A stretch of DNA of 64,000 nucleotides, taken from contig JBMNRU010000006.1 in assembly GCA_050944855.1 (NCBI GenBank), forward strand, positions 1 through 64,000, in the 5' to 3' direction. The notes beneath the pieces were generated by a model. That model searched no databases. It was not told the DNA's origin and saw nothing but the letters and a program-made list of their open reading frames with translations. The DNA comes from Lactonifactor sp050944855 (GTDB taxonomy: Bacteria; Bacillota; Clostridia; Lachnospirales; Lachnospiraceae). Shown piece after piece: positions 33,617-42,805 of this stretch (its first letter is position 1; each line of letters opens with the position of its first letter). Position numbers and translations under genes: made by a program.

Positions 33617-34990
33617 ATGATGTATGATGTGTTGATTATCGGAGCCGGACCGGGAGGAATTTTTTCGGCGTATGAACTGGTGAAGGAGATGCCAAAGCTG
33701 AAGATTGCCATAATGGAGGCCGGAAATGAGCTGAGCAGGCGCCACTGCCCCATTGATGGAGAAAAAGTAAAAAGTTGTATCCACTGCAAGACCTGTGCGA
33801 TCATGAACGGATTTGGCGGCGCGGGAGCATTTTCAGACGGGAAGTATAATATCACCAATGATTTTGGGGGAACTTTGTATTCTTATATTGGAAAGCGCAA
33901 AGCTACGGAATTGATGGAATATGTGGATGCGATTAATGTAAAATACGGCGGTGCCGGTACTAAGATGTATTCTACAGCCGGTACAAAATTTAAGAAAACA
34001 TGTATGCAGAACAAACTGACTTTGTTAGAAGCATCGGTTCGCCATTTAGGGACGGATATCAATTATATTGTTCTTGAAAACATTTATAATGAATTAAAGG
34101 AAAAAGTAGATTTTTATTTTAACACGCCGGTTCGTAAGATCGAAGTGATGGAGAAGGGGTATCGTCTTTTGACAGATGATCATATATTAGAAGGGAAACA
34201 GTGTATTGTCTCCGTTGGAAGAAGCGGCAGCAAGTGGATGGAAACGGTATGTCAGGAGTTGGGAATCGCCACGAAATCCAATCGAGTGGATCTTGGAGTG
34301 CGTGTAGAAATACCCGCTGTGATCTTTGAACATATTACGGATGAATTGTATGAAAGTAAAATCGTGTACCGCACAGAAAAGTTTGAAGATAAAGTGCGTA
34401 CCTTCTGCATGAATCCGCACGGGATTGTGGTCAGTGAAAATACGAATGGTATCATAACGGTCAACGGCCACAGCTTTGAAGATGCTCTTAAAAAGACGGA
34501 AAATACGAATTTTGCGCTTCTGGTTGCGAAGCATTTTTCTGAGCCATTTAAAGACAGCAATGAATATGGAGAGAGTATCGCCCGTCTGTCGAATATGCTG
34601 GGCGGGGGCGTGATCGTACAGAGATTTGGAGATCTGGAACGGGGGAGAAGAAGTACTCAGAGGAGGATCGAGGAGGGGATGGTGCGCCCAACGCTGGCAG
34701 CAACTCCCGGAGATCTGAGTTTGGTGCTTCCCAAGAGAATCTTAGATGGCATTATCGAGATGATATATGCATTGGATCATATTGCCCCGGGTACGGCAAA
34801 TGATGATACACTTTTATACGGTGTTGAAGTGAAATTCTACAATATGGAAGTTGAATTGAATAACCGGTTGGAGACTCGATATCCGGGTCTGTATGTAATC
34901 GGAGACGGCAGCGGTGTTACCCATTCCTTGTCCCATGCATCTGCAAGCGGTGTTTATGTGGCAGAAAATATAATTCAGGGATTGCGTTAA
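33617..34990 (+). CDS. COG2509 FAD-dependent dehydrogenase
   Basis: 457 residues from ATG 33617 (ATG 33620 equally possible) after TAAGGAGAA. N-terminal FAD Rossmann motif: YDVLIIGAGPGGIFSAYEL. A Cys-rich segment at about 60-85 (RRHCPIDGEKVKSCIHCK, TCAIMNGFGGAGAFSDGK) is the family hallmark, possibly redox or metal-binding. C-terminal FAD-contact motif: GLYVIGDGSGVTHSLSHAS. The family is uncharacterised and conserved in Clostridia. The purine riboswitch in front ties it to purine supply or to a purine-derived substrate or cofactor; that link is inferred from the leader. It is followed by cysK with a separate promoter. Confidence 0.85.
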   Translation: MMYDVLIIGAGPGGIFSAYELVKEMPKLKIAIMEAGNELSRRHCPIDGEKVKSCIHCKTCAIMNGFGGAGAFSDGKYNITNDFGGTLYSYIGKRKATELMEYVDAINVKYGGAGTKMYSTAGTKFKKTCMQNKLTLLEASVRHLGTDINYIVLENIYNELKEKVDFYFNTPVRKIEVMEKGYRLLTDDHILEGKQCIVSVGRSGSKWMETVCQELGIATKSNRVDLGVRVEIPAVIFEHITDELYESKIVYRTEKFEDKVRTFCMNPHGIVVSENTNGIITVNGHSFEDALKKTENTNFALLVAKHFSEPFKDSNEYGESIARLSNMLGGGVIVQRFGDLERGRRSTQRRIEEGMVRPTLAATPGDLSLVLPKRILDGIIEMIYALDHIAPGTANDDTLLYGVEVKFYNMEVELNNRLETRYPGLYVIGDGSGVTHSLSHASASGVYVAENIIQGLR

Positions 34991-34999
34991 AAGAAAATA

Positions 35000-35028
35000 T
35001 TGAACATCTCGTATGAAAAGAGTATAAT
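35000..35028 (+). promoter_or_regulatory. cysK promoter
   Basis: TTGAAC (35000-35005), 17-bp spacer, TATAAT (35023-35028), 50 nt ahead of the start codon. Confidence 0.65.
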
Positions 35029-35078
35029 ACAACGGAGTGTATACAAAAATATAATGTTCATGCAAGGAGGAAATTTAC

Positions 35079-36008
35079 TTGATATATACAAATGTACTTG
35101 AGGCGCTTGGGAATACGCCGATGATCAGACTTTCCCGCATGGTACCTCCGGGCAGTGCGCAGGTTCTTGTAAAATATGAGGGCGTCAATATTGGCGGTTC
35201 CATTAAGACACGCACTGCATATTATATGATTTCGGAGGCAGAAAAACGCGGTATTATTAAGCCGGACACCATTATTGTTGAACCCACCAGCGGCAATCAG
35301 GGCATCGGCCTTGCTCTGATCGGCGCTGTAAAAGGGTATCATGTTCGCATTATCATGCCGGATTCCGTCAGCGAGGAGCGCAGAAAGCTGATTAAGGCGT
35401 ATGGCGCAGAACTGGTTCTGATCCACGATGACGGTGATATCGGGGCTTGTATTGACGAATGTCTGCAGACTGCTCTCAGAATGGAGGAAGAGGATAAGAA
35501 TGTCTGGGTTCCTCAGCAGTTTGAGAATCCGGATAACCCTATGGTGCACAAGAATTATACTGCCGTTGAGATTTTAGAGCAGGTAGACGGACCGATTCAT
35601 GGATTTTGTTCCGGTATTGGAACCGGCGGTACGATTTCCGGTATCGGCAATACATTAAAAGAAAAGAATCCGGATATGATAGTATGGGCAGTGGAGCCGG
35701 AAAATGCAGCTATTCTTTCGGGCGGCAATATTGGTACGCATCTGCAGATGGGTATCGGCGACGGTCTGATTCCAAAGAATCTGGATATGAATATTTATCA
35801 GGAGATTGCTATCGTTACTGACGAGGAAGCGATCCAGACCACAAGGCGTCTGCACCGCGAAGAGGGCATTCTCTGTGGTATTTCCAGCGGCACCAATGTG
35901 GCAGCGGCACTTCGTCTTGCCGAAAAGCTTGGGGAAGGAAAGACAGTCGTGACTGTTTTGCCGGATACGGGAGAACGATATTTCAGCACAGAGCTTTTCG
36001 AGGATTAA
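35079..36008 (+). CDS. cysK: cysteine synthase (O-acetylserine sulfhydrylase)
   Basis: 309 residues, the standard CysK length. The start is TTG 35079, with AAGGAGG 8 nt upstream and no ATG in a better place. Motifs: EALGNTPMIRLSRM; the PLP-binding Lys 43 in GGSIKTRTAYYM (most CysK have K-D-R here); the substrate loop PTSGNQGIGLALI; phosphate-binding GTGGTISGIGNTL; and the C-terminal SSGTNVAAALRLAE with LPDTGERYFSTELF. It condenses O-acetylserine with sulfide to give cysteine, in the cytoplasm. A related cystathionine beta-synthase-like lyase cannot be fully excluded because of the KTR variation. A cysteine-degrading gene sits further right at 57514. Confidence 0.9.
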   Translation: MIYTNVLEALGNTPMIRLSRMVPPGSAQVLVKYEGVNIGGSIKTRTAYYMISEAEKRGIIKPDTIIVEPTSGNQGIGLALIGAVKGYHVRIIMPDSVSEERRKLIKAYGAELVLIHDDGDIGACIDECLQTALRMEEEDKNVWVPQQFENPDNPMVHKNYTAVEILEQVDGPIHGFCSGIGTGGTISGIGNTLKEKNPDMIVWAVEPENAAILSGGNIGTHLQMGIGDGLIPKNLDMNIYQEIAIVTDEEAIQTTRRLHREEGILCGISSGTNVAAALRLAEKLGEGKTVVTVLPDTGERYFSTELFED

Positions 36009-36071
36009 GTGCAGGAATTTACAGGATGCCCTGGTGCACTATTACAGTAGAAAGAGCAGGAATGAAATACT

Positions 36072-37463
36072 ATGGAACTTACTACCATCAAAGAATTATA
36101 TAAAAACCGGGAACAATATTTTGATAAAGAAGTTACAGTAGGCGGTTGGATCCGCAGCATCCGTGACTCTAAAACATTTGGATTTATTGTGGTGAACGAC
36201 GGTTCTTATTTTGAAACCTTACAGATCGTGTACCATGACGGTATGGACAATTTTTCAGAAATTTCTAAGCTGAATGTGGGTGCGGCCATCATTGTAAAAG
36301 GTATGCTGGTTGCCACACCTCAGGCAAAGCAGCCGTTTGAGATCCAGGCGACTGAGGTGACTGTAGAGGGTGCGTCCGCGCCGGATTATCCGCTGCAGAA
36401 AAAGCGTCACAGCTTCGAATATTTAAGAACTATTTCCCATTTGCGTCCCAGGACGAATACGTTCCAGGCGGTATTCCGGGTACGTTCTCTGGCAGCATAC
36501 GCGATTCATAAGTTTTTTCAGGAGAGAGGATTTGTGTACGTGAATACGCCGCTGATCACAGGAAGCGATTGCGAGGGTGCCGGTGAAATGTTCCGCGTCA
36601 CCACATTAGATCTGGAAAACCTTCCATTGAATGAAGACGGTACGGTAGACTATACAAAGGACTTTTTCAATAAAGAAACAAGTCTGACTGTGAGCGGGCA
36701 GCTAAATGGGGAAACCTATGCGCAGGCTTTCCGCAGTATCTATACGTTCGGGCCCACCTTCCGTGCGGAAAATTCCAATACCACACGTCATGCAGCGGAG
36801 TTCTGGATGGTTGAGCCGGAGATGGCTTTTGCAGATCTGGAAGATAACATGAATCTGGCAGAGTCTATGTTAAAGTATGTGATACGTTTTGTGCTGGAAC
36901 AGGCACCGGAAGAGATGAATTTTTTCCATTCTTTTGTAGATAAAGGCTTATTACAGCGTCTGGATAACGTGGCAAATTCCGATTTTGCTCGTGTGACTTA
37001 TACAGAAGCGGTGAAACTGTTGGAAAAGAACAACGATAAGTTCGAGTATAAAGTTTCCTGGGGCTGTGATCTGCAGACCGAGCATGAACGTTATCTGACC
37101 GAACAGGTATTTCAACGTCCGGTATTTGTAACTGATTATCCGAAGGAGATTAAAGCTTTCTATATGAAGCAGAACGGGGATAACAAGACAGTTGCAGCCA
37201 TGGACTGTCTGGTGCCGGGAATCGGTGAGATCATCGGCGGAAGCCAGAGAGAGGATGATTATGAAAAATTATTGAACCGTATGCATGAAGTGGGATTAAA
37301 GCCGGAAGAGTATCAGTTCTATCTGGATCTTAGAAAGTATGGCTCCACAAGACATGCGGGATTCGGTCTCGGATTTGAACGCTGCGTTATGTATTTGACC
37401 GGTATGTCAAATATTCGTGATGTAATTCCATTCCCGAGAACCGTAAATAACTGTGAATTATAA
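36072..37463 (+). CDS. asnS: asparaginyl-tRNA synthetase
   Basis: 463 residues, the usual bacterial length. An N-terminal OB-fold anticodon domain (VTVGGWIRSIRDSKTFGFIV) precedes a class II catalytic core: motif 2 FGPTFRAENSNTTRHAAEFW, motif 3 GFGLGFERCVMYLTG and the ending NIRDVIPFPRT typical of AsnRS. It charges tRNA-Asn with asparagine. The 63-nt gap after cysK has no space for a T-box leader and none is seen. It may be read from the cysK promoter. A perfect 58-nt palindrome follows 20 nt after the stop. Confidence 0.95.
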   Translation: MELTTIKELYKNREQYFDKEVTVGGWIRSIRDSKTFGFIVVNDGSYFETLQIVYHDGMDNFSEISKLNVGAAIIVKGMLVATPQAKQPFEIQATEVTVEGASAPDYPLQKKRHSFEYLRTISHLRPRTNTFQAVFRVRSLAAYAIHKFFQERGFVYVNTPLITGSDCEGAGEMFRVTTLDLENLPLNEDGTVDYTKDFFNKETSLTVSGQLNGETYAQAFRSIYTFGPTFRAENSNTTRHAAEFWMVEPEMAFADLEDNMNLAESMLKYVIRFVLEQAPEEMNFFHSFVDKGLLQRLDNVANSDFARVTYTEAVKLLEKNNDKFEYKVSWGCDLQTEHERYLTEQVFQRPVFVTDYPKEIKAFYMKQNGDNKTVAAMDCLVPGIGEIIGGSQREDDYEKLLNRMHEVGLKPEEYQFYLDLRKYGSTRHAGFGLGFERCVMYLTGMSNIRDVIPFPRTVNNCEL

Positions 37464-37483
37464 AAGGGCAGCCGGGAGGTTTT

Positions 37484-37541
37484 AGACTGTAGACAAAGTT
37501 GGTGCTGGGAAATTTCCCAGCACCAACTTTGTCTACAGTCT
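37484..37541. repeat. perfect 58-nt palindrome
   Basis: Two 29-nt arms, starting AGACTGTAGACAAAG and ending CTTTGTCTACAGTCT, are exact reverse complements with no loop (centre AAATTT at 37510-37515). It lies between asnS and a small gene. It lacks a T run, so it is not an ordinary terminator. Hairpin RNA of this length would still be expected to shield or end transcripts. It may be one copy of a dispersed palindromic repeat or a small non-autonomous element. Confidence 0.8.
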
Positions 37542-37609
37542 GAATAGTACATGGTATTATTTTAATAGTTCCGGTGTATGTATTAATTCATATTAGAAGG
37601 GGGAAAAAC

Positions 37610-37891
37610 ATGTATGTAATCAAAAAGTTTTTAGGAGCTGAAAATCTTGAGCTTATCGGAAAGCAAAGAGAAAAAGTACGAGAAATAATGGGACATGCTC
37701 CAGTATGCTCTGATAAATATGCGGATTATTATTCTCAAATCAGTGTATTTTTTGAAAATAGCACCTGTGATATTTGCACAGCGGTGAGTTTTTTAAGTGA
37801 AGCGAATGAGGTATATTGTCCTGATGGATATGTGAAAACCATTCTTGTGGGAAAGGAGAACTATTTTGATTTGCGGCTGGATGATTATTAA
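37610..37891 (+). CDS. hypothetical protein, 93 aa
   Basis: Not recognised. ATG 37610 follows AGAAGGGGG. A small soluble protein: YVIKKFLGAENLELIGKQRE, IMGHAPVCSDKYADYYSQ, ISVFFENSTCDICTAVSFLS and a terminal NYFDLRLDDY. It has three cysteines (two in CDIC), no signal peptide and no membrane segment. The pattern of alternating strands suggests a small alpha/beta fold, perhaps an immunity or domain-of-unknown-function protein. It stands alone with its own terminator. Confidence 0.55.
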   Translation: MYVIKKFLGAENLELIGKQREKVREIMGHAPVCSDKYADYYSQISVFFENSTCDICTAVSFLSEANEVYCPDGYVKTILVGKENYFDLRLDDY

Positions 37892-37961
37892 TTAAGAAAG
37901 TCACAGAGAATAAAATAATGGGGAATTGAATATTCCAGACTTCATTAGAATATGTAAAACG

Positions 37962-37996
37962 GGGAAGCTATTCAAAAAATGAATATCTTCCCTTTG
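37962..37996 (+). terminator. terminator after the 93-aa gene
   Basis: GGGAAG-C-TATTC pairs with GAATA-T-CTTCCC around an A-rich loop and is followed by TTTGATGTT. The U tract is short. Confidence 0.6.
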
Positions 37997-38067
37997 ATGT
38001 TACATTATTGTAAGGAGAATGACGGAATAATTTGTGTTAAAATGATGATAACAGGGCGGTGATCAGG

Positions 38068-38730
38068 ATGAAGAAAATTGTAATTGTGGAGGATGACCGG
38101 GCTGTCAGCGCGGAATTGCAGGAGCTTTTGCGTAATGCCGGCTATGAGGCGGCAGCCATACAGGAGTTTACCCATGTTTTGGAGCAGATAACAGCTATTT
38201 GCCCAGATCTGGTTTTATTAGATATTAATTTGCCGATCATCAATGGAGAGGTACTTCTTCAGGAACTGAGAAAAGAAATCGATATTCCTGTCATTATGGT
38301 TACCAGCAGAATATCGGAGACAGATGAAGTTTTATCTATGAGCTATGGTGCGGACGATTACATTACAAAACCATATAATCCCACCATCCTTCTTCTTAGG
38401 ATCGCAGCTATCTTAAAGCGGACGGGCGGGAAGGAAAACGGTGTATTCTACAGGGATTTGAAGGTGAACCCCGCCAAAGGTACGTTATCCAGGGAGGGAG
38501 AAGAGCTGCTGCTTACCAAAAATGAAATGCTGATTTTTCAGCAGCTTCTGGATAAGCAAAATCAGATCGTGTCCCGGGATGAACTTATGACGAATCTGTG
38601 GGATAATAATGAATTTATCAATGATAATACGCTCACGGTGAATATCAGCAGACTGCGAGCCAAGCTGGCGGATTTTGGCTATCCGGATGTGATTGAGACC
38701 AGAAAGAAACAGGGGTATCTGTTGTTATGA
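38068..38730 (+). CDS. BceR-type response regulator (OmpR family)
   Basis: 220 residues from ATG 38068 (a GTG at 38059 is in frame). REC domain: IVIVEDDRAVSAELQELL, Asp 52 in LLDINLPIINGE, MVTSR switch and YITKPYNP. C-terminal winged helix: LLTKNEMLIFQQLL, IVSRDELMTNLWDNNEF and NISRLRAKL. The two-domain layout, length and following genes match regulators of the Bce/Psd type, which activate an ABC exporter/sensor in response to bacitracin or lantibiotics. The kinase gene overlaps by 4 nt (ATGA). Its likely DNA target is the TGTAAG repeat set at 39736. Confidence 0.9.
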   Translation: MKKIVIVEDDRAVSAELQELLRNAGYEAAAIQEFTHVLEQITAICPDLVLLDINLPIINGEVLLQELRKEIDIPVIMVTSRISETDEVLSMSYGADDYITKPYNPTILLLRIAAILKRTGGKENGVFYRDLKVNPAKGTLSREGEELLLTKNEMLIFQQLLDKQNQIVSRDELMTNLWDNNEFINDNTLTVNISRLRAKLADFGYPDVIETRKKQGYLLL

Positions 38731-39740
38731 AAAGAAAAAAGTATATGAAAGACAGGCTGTTTGCAGTGATGCTGCGGTGCCTGTTTGTTGTGATGAGTCT
38801 GGCCCTTATGGTATTGTTTGATACGCCGTATGCACTGCAGATTATTTTTTTCGTACTATATGTGCTGACAGAGGGTATATTGTTTGCCTGGGACTATATC
38901 CGGCGCAAGAAATTTTATGATACGTTATTTTTTCATCTGGGAGAGCTGGATAAAAAGTTTCTGATACTGGAAACACTGGAAGAGCCCTCTTTTTATGACG
39001 GTCAGTTGTTATATGAGGTTTTATACGATGTGGATAAATCCATGTGCGAAAACGTGAAACAGTTTCAGCAAAGTGTGGTGGATTTTAAAGAATATATTGA
39101 AATGTGGATCCATGAGGTAAAGATTCCTCTGGCCAGTCTTCGGCTGATGTGTCATAACCATAAGCAGGAAATGGATAGGAAATATGTGGAGCAGCTCCGC
39201 AGGATAGACGATTATACAGAACAGGTTTTATATTATGTCCGCTCGGAACATACGGAGAAAGATTTCCTGATTAAAGAAACCAAACTGGATAAGTTGGTGA
39301 CAAGGGCGGTCGTAAAGCAGAAGGATGATTTGCTGGCTTATCATATCGAGCTGCAGGTAGAACCCGGCAACGCCCTGGTGATGACAGACGGAAAATGGCT
39401 GGAATTTATTCTGAATCAGATTATGAATAATGCGATTAAGTACAGAGATTTAAAAAAAGCATCCCGTATTGTTATTACTGCGGAGGATTTGGCAGATAAG
39501 ACCGTTTTGCATATAAAAGACAACGGGATCGGGATAGCAAAAAGCGATCTGGGGAGGGTATTTGAGAAATCTTTTACGGGAGAAAACGGAAGGCAGCGGG
39601 CGAAATCTACCGGAATGGGTCTGTACATTGCGAAAAAATTGTGCGAGCGCCTGGGGCATGGTCTGGATATTGAATCTCAGCAGGGGGAATATACGATGGT
39701 TTCTATTTCTTTTGGAAAAAATGATTATTATAAAATGTAA
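38727..39740 (+). CDS. BceS-type intramembrane-sensing histidine kinase
   Basis: 337 residues. Two closely spaced N-terminal membrane segments (FAVMLRCLFVVMSLALMVL; ALQIIFFVLYVLTEGILFA) have almost no extracellular loop, the hallmark of intramembrane-sensing kinases, which detect stimuli through the partner ABC permease. The H box is IEMWIHEVKIPLASL with His 129. The HATPase has ILNQIMNNAIKYRD, KDNGIGIA and GMGLYIAKKLC. Overlaps the regulator by 4 nt. It phosphorylates the preceding regulator. The signal depends on flux through the BceAB-like transporter encoded downstream. Confidence 0.9.
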   Translation: MKRKKYMKDRLFAVMLRCLFVVMSLALMVLFDTPYALQIIFFVLYVLTEGILFAWDYIRRKKFYDTLFFHLGELDKKFLILETLEEPSFYDGQLLYEVLYDVDKSMCENVKQFQQSVVDFKEYIEMWIHEVKIPLASLRLMCHNHKQEMDRKYVEQLRRIDDYTEQVLYYVRSEHTEKDFLIKETKLDKLVTRAVVKQKDDLLAYHIELQVEPGNALVMTDGKWLEFILNQIMNNAIKYRDLKKASRIVITAEDLADKTVLHIKDNGIGIAKSDLGRVFEKSFTGENGRQRAKSTGMGLYIAKKLCERLGHGLDIESQQGEYTMVSISFGKNDYYKM

Positions 39741-39767
39741 GATTACAAAAATGTAAGCTTTTGTAAG
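39736..39767 (+). promoter_or_regulatory. candidate BceR binding site
   Basis: TGTAAG occurs at 39736, 39752 and 39762, the last two exactly 10 bp apart as OmpR-family dimers require. The same stretch holds the inverted repeat TTACAAAA (39743-39750) and TTTTGTAA (39759-39766). It lies between the kinase and transporter genes, where an activator of the transporter should bind. Confidence 0.55.
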
Positions 39768-39828
39768 GTTCACAAAACGACAAAATCATGGATTTGAGAT
39801 ACGATTGTTCCGGAAAGGAGAGAAAAGG

Positions 39829-40596
39829 ATGGAACAGATATTAAGAATTGTGCAGGCGGAAAAGTATTACGGGAGCAAATCCAGCCTTACAAAAGCGATT
39901 GATAATATTTCTTTTGCTGTGGAAAAAGGGGAGTTTGTTGCTATTATGGGAGCCTCCGGGAGCGGAAAAACGACGCTGTTAAACCTGATATCCACAGTGG
40001 ATAAGGTTACTTCCGGACATATTTATGTGGGAGAACAGGATATTACAAAGCTGAGAGGAGATGGATTGAACAAATTCCGAAGAGACCATATTGGCTTTAT
40101 TTTTCAGGATTTTAATCTGCTGGATACGCTTACCGCTTATGAAAATATTGCGTTGGCACTGTCTATTCAAAATATACCGGTCCAAAAGATCGATATGGAA
40201 GTAAAAAAAGTGGCGGCGCAGCTTGGAATCGAGGAGGTATTGAATAAATATCCCTATCAGATGTCAGGAGGACAAAAACAGCGGGTTGCTTCTGCCAGGG
40301 CAATCATAACTTCTCCTCAGCTGGTGCTGGCGGATGAGCCTACGGGAGCTCTGGATTCTAAATCGGCGAAAATGCTGCTGGAACGGTTTGCGTATCTGAA
40401 CCGGGAGCTGGAGGCCACCATTTTGATGGTTACTCACGATTCTTTTACGGCAAGCTATGCGTCCCGTGTTATTTTTATTAAGGACGGAAAGCTGTTTCAT
40501 GAAATAGAAAAAGGGCAGGATAGTAGGAAACAGTTTTTTGATAAGATTATTAATGTGGTCACATTGTTGGGAGGGGATGTAAGTGATGCTCTGTAA
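39829..40596 (+). CDS. BceA-like ABC transporter ATP-binding protein
   Basis: 255 residues from ATG 39829, behind AAAGGAG. Walker A: MGASGSGKTTLLNLI; Q-loop: FIFQDFNLLDTLT; signature: YQMSGGQKQRVASARAI; Walker B: LVLADEPTGALDSK; H-switch: MVTHDSFTASYASR. It belongs to the MacB/LolD-like group that pairs with FtsX-domain permeases. It supplies energy to the adjacent BceB-like permease for releasing peptide antibiotics from their lipid targets. The permease gene overlaps its 3' end by 11 nt. Confidence 0.92.
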   Translation: MEQILRIVQAEKYYGSKSSLTKAIDNISFAVEKGEFVAIMGASGSGKTTLLNLISTVDKVTSGHIYVGEQDITKLRGDGLNKFRRDHIGFIFQDFNLLDTLTAYENIALALSIQNIPVQKIDMEVKKVAAQLGIEEVLNKYPYQMSGGQKQRVASARAIITSPQLVLADEPTGALDSKSAKMLLERFAYLNRELEATILMVTHDSFTASYASRVIFIKDGKLFHEIEKGQDSRKQFFDKIINVVTLLGGDVSDAL

Positions 40597-42646
40597 ACTC
40601 TCCCTGAAAAATATACAGAAAAGTTTTCGGGATTATCTGGTATACTTTTTCACGCTGATTATCGGCGTGGCCATCTTTTATGTATTTAATGCAATTGATT
40701 CCCAGACGGTTATGCTGGATATCACAGAGTCCACTAAGAACATCATTAAATTGATGCTTGAGATATTATCCGGGGTCAGTGTGTTTGTTTCTTTTGTGCT
40801 GGGTTTTCTTATCGTATACGCAAACCGTTTTCTTATGAAAAGGAGAAATAAGGAGTTCGGGCTTTATCTGATGCTGGGCATGGGGAAACGGAAAATTTCT
40901 ATGATTTTGTTTCTGGAAACCCTGTTCGTAGGCTGTCTTTCCATGGTAGCAGGATTGCTGATGGGAATAGGCTTATCTCAGCTTATGAGTGTTTTTGTAG
41001 CAGATATGTTTGATGCGGATATGAACCGGTTCCAGTTTGTATTTTCCATGTCGGCATGCAGGAAAACCGTATTGTACTTTGCTGTGATGTATCTGGTGGT
41101 TATGATTTTCAATACGTTTTCTATCAGTAAATGCAAATTAATTGATCTGCTGCAATATGCAAAGAAAACAGAGCAGGTAAAGATAAGAAACCCGTGGATC
41201 TGTACGGTGATTTTTGTGATCGCTGCAGGTATCCTGGGGTATGCGTATTGGTTAGTGAGCGGGAGCCTGGAAAATTTTGAAACACCGGAAAGTATTTTAC
41301 AGCCGATTATATTGGGAATTGTCGCTACTTTTTTGATCTTCTGGTCACTTTCAGGATTGCTGTTAAGAATCATAATGACGTGGAAACGGGTCTATTACAA
41401 AGGATTAAACAGCTTTACGCTGCGACAGTTCAGCAGTCAGATCAATACCATGGTGATATCGGTTTCCGTGATCTGCCTGATGCTGTTTGTGACGATTTGT
41501 GTTTTGACTAGTGGTCTTTCCATCCGGAATTCTATGAGCGCTAATTTAGATAGTTTGGCGCCGGCAGATATACAGATTACAAAAAGAATTTATATGGATG
41601 ATTCCTGGATGGAGGATGAATATACCGAAACAGAAGCAGCGATTGCCAATCTGGATGTCCGGGAAACGTATGCTTATATGGGAAATCCGCTGGATCAGTA
41701 TCTGGGAGAATATGTGGAATTTTATACGTATCAGACACCGGAACTGACTATGGGGGATACCATTGGAGATCAGATCGAAGAAGTGAAAAAATCATTTTCC
41801 ATGCTGAATTATGATTCACAGGAAGATATCGTAAAGATAAGCGACTATAATAAACTTGCCAAATTATATGGACAGGAAACCTACTCTCTGGAAGAAGACG
41901 AATATATGATTATTGCGGATTTCCAAGCCATGGCAGAGGTCCGGAACCGGGGACTGGCATCAGAACAGGAGATTACCGTCTGGGGGCAGACACTTCAGCC
42001 AAAGTATACGGAATGTAAACCAGGTATTATTGATATGTCATCCAATCATATTAATACAGGCGTTATTCTTGTGCCGGATGAAGTGGCAGAAGAAGGGTCT
42101 GCAGCAAGGAGTTATCTGGTTGCCAATTATAATGTGAAAGATAAAGCGGAAAAAATAGAGTTAGAGGAAGAATTATTTAATCTGGACACAGATATCGACA
42201 GAGAAATATATGCATATCTTGGTGTAAACACCCGTCTGGATATTGCGGAGGCAAGTACCGGACTGGGCGCTATGGGAACATTTATTGGTTTGTATCTGGG
42301 AATTGTCTTTCTGATATCCAGTGCGGCAATTCTGGCATTGAAACAGTTATCGGAAAGTGCAGATAATCGGGAACGCTACGGAATGCTCCGTAAATTAGGT
42401 GCAGATGAGAACATGATTCACAGAGCTCTATTTCTTCAGATTGGAAGCTTTTTCCTGTTTCCGTTAGTACTTGCCTTGATTCATTCCATATTTGGATTAA
42501 AATTCTGCAATACGGTTCTGGAAATATTGGGTAACGAACAGATGTGGGCTTCCTTCCTGATGACGATGGGAGTTCTTGTATTGATTTACGGCGGTTATTT
42601 TATCATTACTTATTTTTGCAGCCGGAATATAATCAAAGATCGGTAA
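40586..42646 (+). CDS. BceB-like ABC transporter permease
   Basis: 686 residues; ATG 40586 chosen over GTG 40583, with GGAGGGGATG upstream. Ten membrane segments are expected: TM1 (DYLVYFFTLIIGVAIFYVF), an FtsX domain at about residues 55-175, further spans to about 310, then a large extracellular domain at about 315-540 (ADIQITKRIYMDDSWMEDEY). A second FtsX-like block ends the protein (TFIGLYLGIVFLISSAAILAL). The big extracellular domain between TM7 and TM8 is the mark of Bce-type permeases and binds the antibiotic-target complex. It also acts as sensor for the kinase at 38727. The exact antibiotic is unknown. Confidence 0.92.
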   Translation: MLCKLSLKNIQKSFRDYLVYFFTLIIGVAIFYVFNAIDSQTVMLDITESTKNIIKLMLEILSGVSVFVSFVLGFLIVYANRFLMKRRNKEFGLYLMLGMGKRKISMILFLETLFVGCLSMVAGLLMGIGLSQLMSVFVADMFDADMNRFQFVFSMSACRKTVLYFAVMYLVVMIFNTFSISKCKLIDLLQYAKKTEQVKIRNPWICTVIFVIAAGILGYAYWLVSGSLENFETPESILQPIILGIVATFLIFWSLSGLLLRIIMTWKRVYYKGLNSFTLRQFSSQINTMVISVSVICLMLFVTICVLTSGLSIRNSMSANLDSLAPADIQITKRIYMDDSWMEDEYTETEAAIANLDVRETYAYMGNPLDQYLGEYVEFYTYQTPELTMGDTIGDQIEEVKKSFSMLNYDSQEDIVKISDYNKLAKLYGQETYSLEEDEYMIIADFQAMAEVRNRGLASEQEITVWGQTLQPKYTECKPGIIDMSSNHINTGVILVPDEVAEEGSAARSYLVANYNVKDKAEKIELEEELFNLDTDIDREIYAYLGVNTRLDIAEASTGLGAMGTFIGLYLGIVFLISSAAILALKQLSESADNRERYGMLRKLGADENMIHRALFLQIGSFFLFPLVLALIHSIFGLKFCNTVLEILGNEQMWASFLMTMGVLVLIYGGYFIITYFCSRNIIKDR

Positions 42647-42667
42647 TTGAAAAGAAAGAAAAATAAG

Positions 42668-42721
42668 AAAACCATCAGGGTAATTGTTTTTAAATTTGCA
42701 GACAATTATTTTGGTGGTTTT
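42668..42721 (+). terminator. terminator after the BceB-like gene
   Basis: AAACCA...TAATTGT (from 42668) pairs imperfectly with ACAATTA...TGGTTT (to 42720), followed by TTTTG. The stem has an internal loop. Confidence 0.5.
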
Positions 42722-42805
42722 GTCATGTAAAAAGCAGATTGACTTCTATTTTGCGGGAGAATAAAATGAAAACAAATACTATCAAATATTTGGACGGAGG
42801 CTGGA

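Noticed and set aside
35058..35549. A 163-codon frame on the minus strand
   Set aside because: Antisense to cysK, whose motifs are unmistakable.
36009..36071. Search for a T-box before asnS
   Set aside because: The gap is only 63 nt and lacks the T-box sequence and specifier-loop features.
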